Assembly: GCA_964490875.1 (NCBI GenBank)
Contig: CAZBEF010000012.1
Span: 1-35,672 of the forward strand
Reading direction: 5' to 3'
DNA from: CAYYYG01 sp964490875
Lineage (GTDB): Bacteria > Patescibacteriota > Microgenomatia > UBA1406 > GWC2-37-13
DNA: 35,672 bases
Each line of letters starts with the position of its first letter. Position 1 is the first letter of the stretch. This document shows, piece after piece, positions 32,050-35,672 of this stretch. Both the position numbers and the translations under genes were made by a program. The notes beneath the pieces are model-generated. The model saw only the letters and a program-made list of their open reading frames with translations, was not told where the DNA came from and did not search any database.

Positions 32050-34239
32050 TAATGCAGAAATTTCTTTTTTCACTTCTTCATCTGAAGGGTTTATATGATC
32101 AAGAATGAATTGAAATGTCTTCCGCGCTTCTTCGATATTGCCATATTTTTTAAGCAGCTGGCCTTTTAAAAAGTACGAATCCCGATAATCTGATTTGAGC
32201 TTTATTGCTGTGTTGATAGAAGCTATTGATTTTTGCTGAAGTTCGTCTTTTTTTTGCGGATCTTTTGCTTCATCTTCCAATACAGAATAGAACAATGCTT
32301 CGCTGTAAGGAAGTTTTGGATCGGTAGGCGAAATTCCCCGGGCAATTTTCAAGCTATCTAAGCCATGTTCAATATATTTCGGATCTAATTCAGACTGATA
32401 AAACAAATAATCATTCTTCACTGTTGTTTTCCAATAATTAATATTCGATGGTGAAGCCTGCAGCGACTTTCTATTATAAAACTGAGCCAGCTGAAGCAAA
32501 TTGTCGGCTGTTTTCTTTTCTTTCTGATATGCGGCCACATAGGTAAGATTAGCAAGAACATATGAAAGTTTGTCTTCATACACATGTTCGTAATGCATCT
32601 GCATAAGATTGTTATATTCAACAGCAGCCTGTTGATATTCGCCGGCACGTGCTGAACTTTCGGCAGCATTGTAGCGGATATCTGCCATAAAATACTGTAC
32701 CAAGAAAAATAAAATATAAATAAGCAAGACGGCCGGTAAAACTAGGAGGGCTTTACGCCAAACAGTATCTTTTGAAGTATTGACGGAGAATGAGTCGGCT
32801 GGTTTATTCAGAATAAATATGAAACCGGGAATCAAATAAAAGAATATCTGGACAGAAGTTGTCGAAAAACCAAAAAAATTAGTGATATGAATAGTTCCAT
32901 AAGACAACAGTAAACAGATTATAAGAAGCGATTGTTCAGTATGATTCGGTTTGTTTTTTCCCTGAGTAATGATATAAGCATTTCCTGAATAAAAGACCAC
33001 TACAATCATGAGTATATAAGCAGCCAGGCCGGTGTATCCTGTTGTTGCAAAATAGTTTAAGAACTCATTATGTGCTTTGTTGTACAGAAAATCCCACTCT
33101 GATGTCAGGTTGTGTTCTACAGGGCGTACAAAATAGTAAGAGTATGCAAAAGTTTCTACACCGGTTCCAAATAGAGGATATTTTTTGCCTAAATCTGCTG
33201 CGCCTTTCCAGACTACTTTCCGGATATCGAAAGAGTCTGTTACACCTGAAGCTTTAGATAAGACGGCTTGCGATTCTTTTGGAACAGCAGTAATCTGTTT
33301 TTCACTCGAAGAAAGTTTATTCGGCAGATAATTAATTATCGAGTCAATTTTTTCTACACCAGTCTGAAATACAAGCACGCAAAATACCACGATAAGAAGA
33401 ATATAAAGATAAATTTTTAAAGTATTGATAATTGAAGTTTTATTTCTATATAGAAATGCTAAACAAAAAGGAAGAATAGCCAAGCATATTAATACAGCTC
33501 CTAGTGTCGATCGAGAACGGGTGAATAAGACTGCGCTAAAGTTAAGCAAAGTATATCCAAGCATCATTAATTCGATACGGAGATTTTTTCTTTTATATGC
33601 GCGGATTAAGAAATATATACCAATAAAAAAATTAACAGCCAAGTAGGCTCCAAGCCAGTTAGGTTGTCCTAAAGTTGAAAACATTCGTTCTGAAGGACGA
33701 AATTGATCGGTCCAGCAGGTGTTGTTGAATTTACCGGTAAACAATAAACAGGAAAGATCATAACCAAACTTGCCGGGCAACCCCCATGCAATGACGACTG
33801 CCGAAGTAGCTATGGAAATTCTGAGTAATTTTTCTAAATATACTTCATTAAAATATTGAATGAAGGTATACAATAAAACCATATACGCTATAATGGAAAA
33901 TAGGCCTCCGTTGAATCTTCCGTAATAACCAAATAAGGAAGTATGAAAATCAATGGAAAAGAAAGTAGAAGCAATCTGGCTTAATAAAAAAAAGAGAAGA
34001 GAGTACGATAGTAACTTAGGATAGACAATTTTTCTGTTATTTAAAATTAGATCAATCAACCATATAGCGCCCACCACGGCGGCGATTGCATAAATAAACA
34101 ATATTTTATTAAATTCAAACAATTCTGAAGTTCCCGAATACATAATGAGGGGAACTAGAGAAATAAGAAGATAAAAACACACACGAACAGCCGAACTTAA
34201 CTTCGGACTTCGGACTTGAGACTTTGGACTATTTGACAT
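32041..34239 (-). CDS. O-antigen-ligase-like membrane protein with TPR tail
   Basis: A 732-residue Wzy/WaaL-family protein with about 12 transmembrane helices (25-520) and a C-terminal tetratricopeptide region (about 540-730). Family marks are FSTLGQPNWLGAYLA, RSRSTLGA and a long external loop with PLFGTGVETFAY and NKAHNEFLNYFATTGYTGL. Such proteins transfer lipid-linked glycan to lipid, protein or the surface; in Gram-positive-type and CPR cells the TPR-tailed form is often a candidate for glycosylation of pilins or S-layer. The ATG at 34239 fits a TAAAAT seven bases upstream (34247-34252). Residues 2-16 (SNSPKSQVRSPKLSS) are encoded by the AGTCCGAAGTC repeat, an odd start. Confidence 0.85.
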   Translation of the reverse strand: MSNSPKSQVRSPKLSSAVRVCFYLLISLVPLIMYSGTSELFEFNKILFIYAIAAVVGAIWLIDLILNNRKIVYPKLLSYSLLFFLLSQIASTFFSIDFHTSLFGYYGRFNGGLFSIIAYMVLLYTFIQYFNEVYLEKLLRISIATSAVVIAWGLPGKFGYDLSCLLFTGKFNNTCWTDQFRPSERMFSTLGQPNWLGAYLAVNFFIGIYFLIRAYKRKNLRIELMMLGYTLLNFSAVLFTRSRSTLGAVLICLAILPFCLAFLYRNKTSIINTLKIYLYILLIVVFCVLVFQTGVEKIDSIINYLPNKLSSSEKQITAVPKESQAVLSKASGVTDSFDIRKVVWKGAADLGKKYPLFGTGVETFAYSYYFVRPVEHNLTSEWDFLYNKAHNEFLNYFATTGYTGLAAYILMIVVVFYSGNAYIITQGKNKPNHTEQSLLIICLLLSYGTIHITNFFGFSTTSVQIFFYLIPGFIFILNKPADSFSVNTSKDTVWRKALLVLPAVLLIYILFFLVQYFMADIRYNAAESSARAGEYQQAAVEYNNLMQMHYEHVYEDKLSYVLANLTYVAAYQKEKKTADNLLQLAQFYNRKSLQASPSNINYWKTTVKNDYLFYQSELDPKYIEHGLDSLKIARGISPTDPKLPYSEALFYSVLEDEAKDPQKKDELQQKSIASINTAIKLKSDYRDSYFLKGQLLKKYGNIEEARKTFQFILDHINPSDEEVKKEISALSS
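34195..34230 (-). repeat. AGTCCGAAGTC-type repeat within the ligase 5' end
   Basis: Read on the minus strand, three to four units of AGTCC(G/A)AAGT lie just after the ATG at 34239. A 13-base block is identical to the repeat after rplT (3142-3173). It is a dispersed intergenic repeat that here is translated, or the true start lies further on. Confidence 0.6.
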
Positions 34240-34293
34240 ATGGTTAATTTTATCCAAAATATAAAAAAAATTCACTTGCCTTTTATTTCTTCC

Positions 34294-35301
34294 ATGCGAC
34301 TGTACTTCGATCTGGGTACAGATCTTACACGAATTGCAATAAAAAACAAGGGGATAGTACTCAAAGATCCCACTTATTTAGGGTTTAATTCAAAAATTAG
34401 AGAGTATATTTTTTTTGGACAAGAAGCTAAAACCATAGTAGGGAAAACTCCGGATTTCATCAAAATCGTCCGCCCAGTTATAAATGGAATTTTGTCGGAT
34501 TTTGATGCTGAGGTTGCGCTTGTATCAAAATTTATGGAGAAATCTGTGCAGCCATATTTGTCTGAATATAAACTTCTCAAGCCACCATTTCAAGTATTGA
34601 CTTGTGTGCCTGCAATCGCGACCGAAATAGAACAAAAAGCAGTAGAAGAAGCTTTACTCAAAGTGGGATGTACATCTGTTTCTATCGTAGAAAAATCACT
34701 GGCGACAGCTGCAGGGTGCGGCTTTGACATTTTTTCGCATAAACCGCGGTTTATTATAGATCTCGGCGCTGGATTGATTGAACTGAGCATAATAAGCGGC
34801 GGCGGTATTGTGGTGCAAAAGACGCTGAAGAATGCCGGCGACCATATGAATAAGCTTATTGGAAATTATATGTATCTCAAACATGGAATAGTACTCGGCG
34901 AACGGACTTGTGAGGATTTAAAGATTGAACTACTGGATTTTGATGGTGAAGAAAAAACCACTATGGTGCGCGGTAAATCACTTGAGACTGGTTTGCCTAA
35001 ATCGGTACGGATCAAAACAAGCGATATTAAAGAAGCATTATTAAATACAATTAATACAGTGGTCGATTCAGTGAAAGAGCTTATGGAAGCATCGCCTCCC
35101 GAAATTGCTGATGAAGTCTTCAACAATGGCATTACTCTGACCGGCAATATGGCCAGTATCTGGGGAATAGATAAATTCATCTCCCAGGAAATAAAAATCG
35201 ACACTTACATAGCAGAACATTACTCCGACGCCACGATTTATGGGCTTATGGAACTGGACAAAAACCCCGATGCTGTTTTTAAATTGTTGGGATACCGATA
35301 A
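34294..35301 (+). CDS. MreB-like actin homologue, divergent
   Basis: A 335-residue actin-family protein close to MreB: FDLGTDLTRIAIKNKGIVLKDPT (phosphate loop 1), CVPAIATEIEQKAVEEALLKVGCTSVSIVEKS, GGGIVVQKTLKNAGDHMNKLIGNYM and HGIVLGERTCEDLKIEL. Several nucleotide-binding marks are changed. The second phosphate loop is DLGAGLIE (156-163) in place of DIGGGTTE, the EEP motif is EKS (133-135), and the adenine loop is TGNMAS (283-288) rather than TGGGA. It may bind ATP weakly or not at all. The ATG at 34294 aligns with the MreB start. It lies divergent from the ligase gene. True MreB, if present, is outside the window. Confidence 0.78.
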   Translation: MRLYFDLGTDLTRIAIKNKGIVLKDPTYLGFNSKIREYIFFGQEAKTIVGKTPDFIKIVRPVINGILSDFDAEVALVSKFMEKSVQPYLSEYKLLKPPFQVLTCVPAIATEIEQKAVEEALLKVGCTSVSIVEKSLATAAGCGFDIFSHKPRFIIDLGAGLIELSIISGGGIVVQKTLKNAGDHMNKLIGNYMYLKHGIVLGERTCEDLKIELLDFDGEEKTTMVRGKSLETGLPKSVRIKTSDIKEALLNTINTVVDSVKELMEASPPEIADEVFNNGITLTGNMASIWGIDKFISQEIKIDTYIAEHYSDATIYGLMELDKNPDAVFKLLGYR

Positions 35302-35385
35302 AACCTTCTTCTTTGTCGTGCAGGAGCGATGAGTGCTCGAAGCGATAGCATCTTTCAAATAGATATCTATTTTTATTCAAATTGC

Positions 35386-35417
35386 ATAACTGAAATTAAT
35401 ATGATATATTCAGTTAT
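35386..35417. repeat. 9-bp inverted repeat upstream of the rRNA promoters
   Basis: ATAACTGAA (35386-35394) pairs with TTCAGTTAT (35409-35417). A second one, ATAACAC (35446-35452) with GTGTTAT (35476-35482), spans the upstream rRNA promoter candidate. The first could be an operator or a weak terminator for the mreB-like gene; there is no good T-run. Bases 35302-35385 hold nothing clear. Confidence 0.5.
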
Positions 35418-35460
35418 CAATCTTTCGTTTTCAATCTGAATTTTTATAACACATTTGCTG

Positions 35461-35489
35461 TTGCTTTTTAAAATAGTGTTATATAGAAT
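35461..35489 (+). promoter_or_regulatory. Candidate upstream rRNA promoter
   Basis: TTGCTT (35461-35466), 17 bases, TAGAAT (35484-35489). The predicted start near 35496 leads into a 7-bp hairpin, GGAACGT (35501-35507) with ACGTTCC (35511-35517). Confidence 0.45.
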
Positions 35490-35526
35490 ATACTTTGCCT
35501 GGAACGTTTAACGTTCCTCGTGTACT

Positions 35527-35555
35527 TTGACAACTCGGCAATTCATTGGTAAATA
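35527..35555 (+). promoter_or_regulatory. Candidate downstream rRNA promoter
   Basis: A perfect TTGACA (35527-35532), 17 bases, TAAATA (35550-35555). It leaves a leader of about 70 bases before 16S, with a hairpin TTCCGAC/GTCGGAA (35593-35610 region) flanked by CCCTC/GGGGG that may be part of the 16S processing stem. Confidence 0.6.
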
Positions 35556-35631
35556 ATTTAGTTCGGTAATCGGGTTAGGAATCCCTCCGAAGTTCCGACG
35601 TAAGTCGGAAACGAAGGGGGAATCCCAACAA

Positions 35632-35672
<41 letters not shown>

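Overview
The window looks like a fragment of a small, AT-rich, gene-dense bacterial genome, most likely a Patescibacteria/CPR organism, plausibly of the Microgenomates side. The evidence is short forms of aminoacyl-tRNA synthetases (ThrRS without the TGS domain, PheT without the EMAP-type tRNA-binding insert), a type IV pilus set with PilM/N/O but no secretin or PilP, no sign of outer-membrane genes, stop codons overlapping between convergent genes, and almost no Shine-Dalgarno sequences. TGA is used as a stop, so the code is standard. The taxon is an inference; only the first ~40 bases of 16S rRNA are present.

Layout. 1-6527: translation cluster thrS-infC-rpmI-rplT-pheS-pheT on the plus strand, interrupted by a 100-N scaffold gap that appears to be false. 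6584-9565: a Nudix hydrolase overlapping an alpha/beta hydrolase, then on the minus strand a DegT-like PLP enzyme, and a DUF2177-like membrane protein. 9758-12340 (minus): a class A penicillin-binding protein. 12416-15506: the phosphorylated serine pathway in two genes, a SerB-SerA-ACT fusion and a SerC-like aminotransferase, followed by a 36-residue membrane peptide, an unidentified structured RNA with its own promoter (15627-15791) and recG. 17884-18861 (minus): an unknown protein with a PD-(D/E)XK-like core and a helix-hairpin-helix-like tail. 18980-20534: rpmF-nusB-rnc-rpsP. 20546-30972: a type IV pilus locus, with four minor pilins and pilM-N-O on the minus strand (holB at the head), and pilB-pilT-pilC plus two tandem major pilins on the plus strand. 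31054-35301: a polytopic protein of unknown function, an O-antigen-ligase/TPR protein (minus) and a divergent MreB-like protein. 35302-35672: a promoter region and the start of a 16S rRNA gene.

How it works together. The left and middle parts encode translation and RNA processing (ThrRS, PheRS, IF-3, L35, L20, L32, S16, NusB, RNase III, rRNA). The right part encodes a complete inner-membrane pilus motor and pilin set, of the kind used for twitching, attachment or DNA uptake, next to an O-antigen-ligase family protein that could transfer glycan to pilins or the cell surface. PBP and MreB-like protein act in wall growth. At least eleven genes have a -10-like hexamer ending only 5-8 bases before the start codon, which suggests that leaderless mRNAs are common here. 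The pilins, rpsP, the structured RNA and the rRNA are exceptions with real leaders. No CRISPR array, tRNA gene, insertion sequence or prophage was found.
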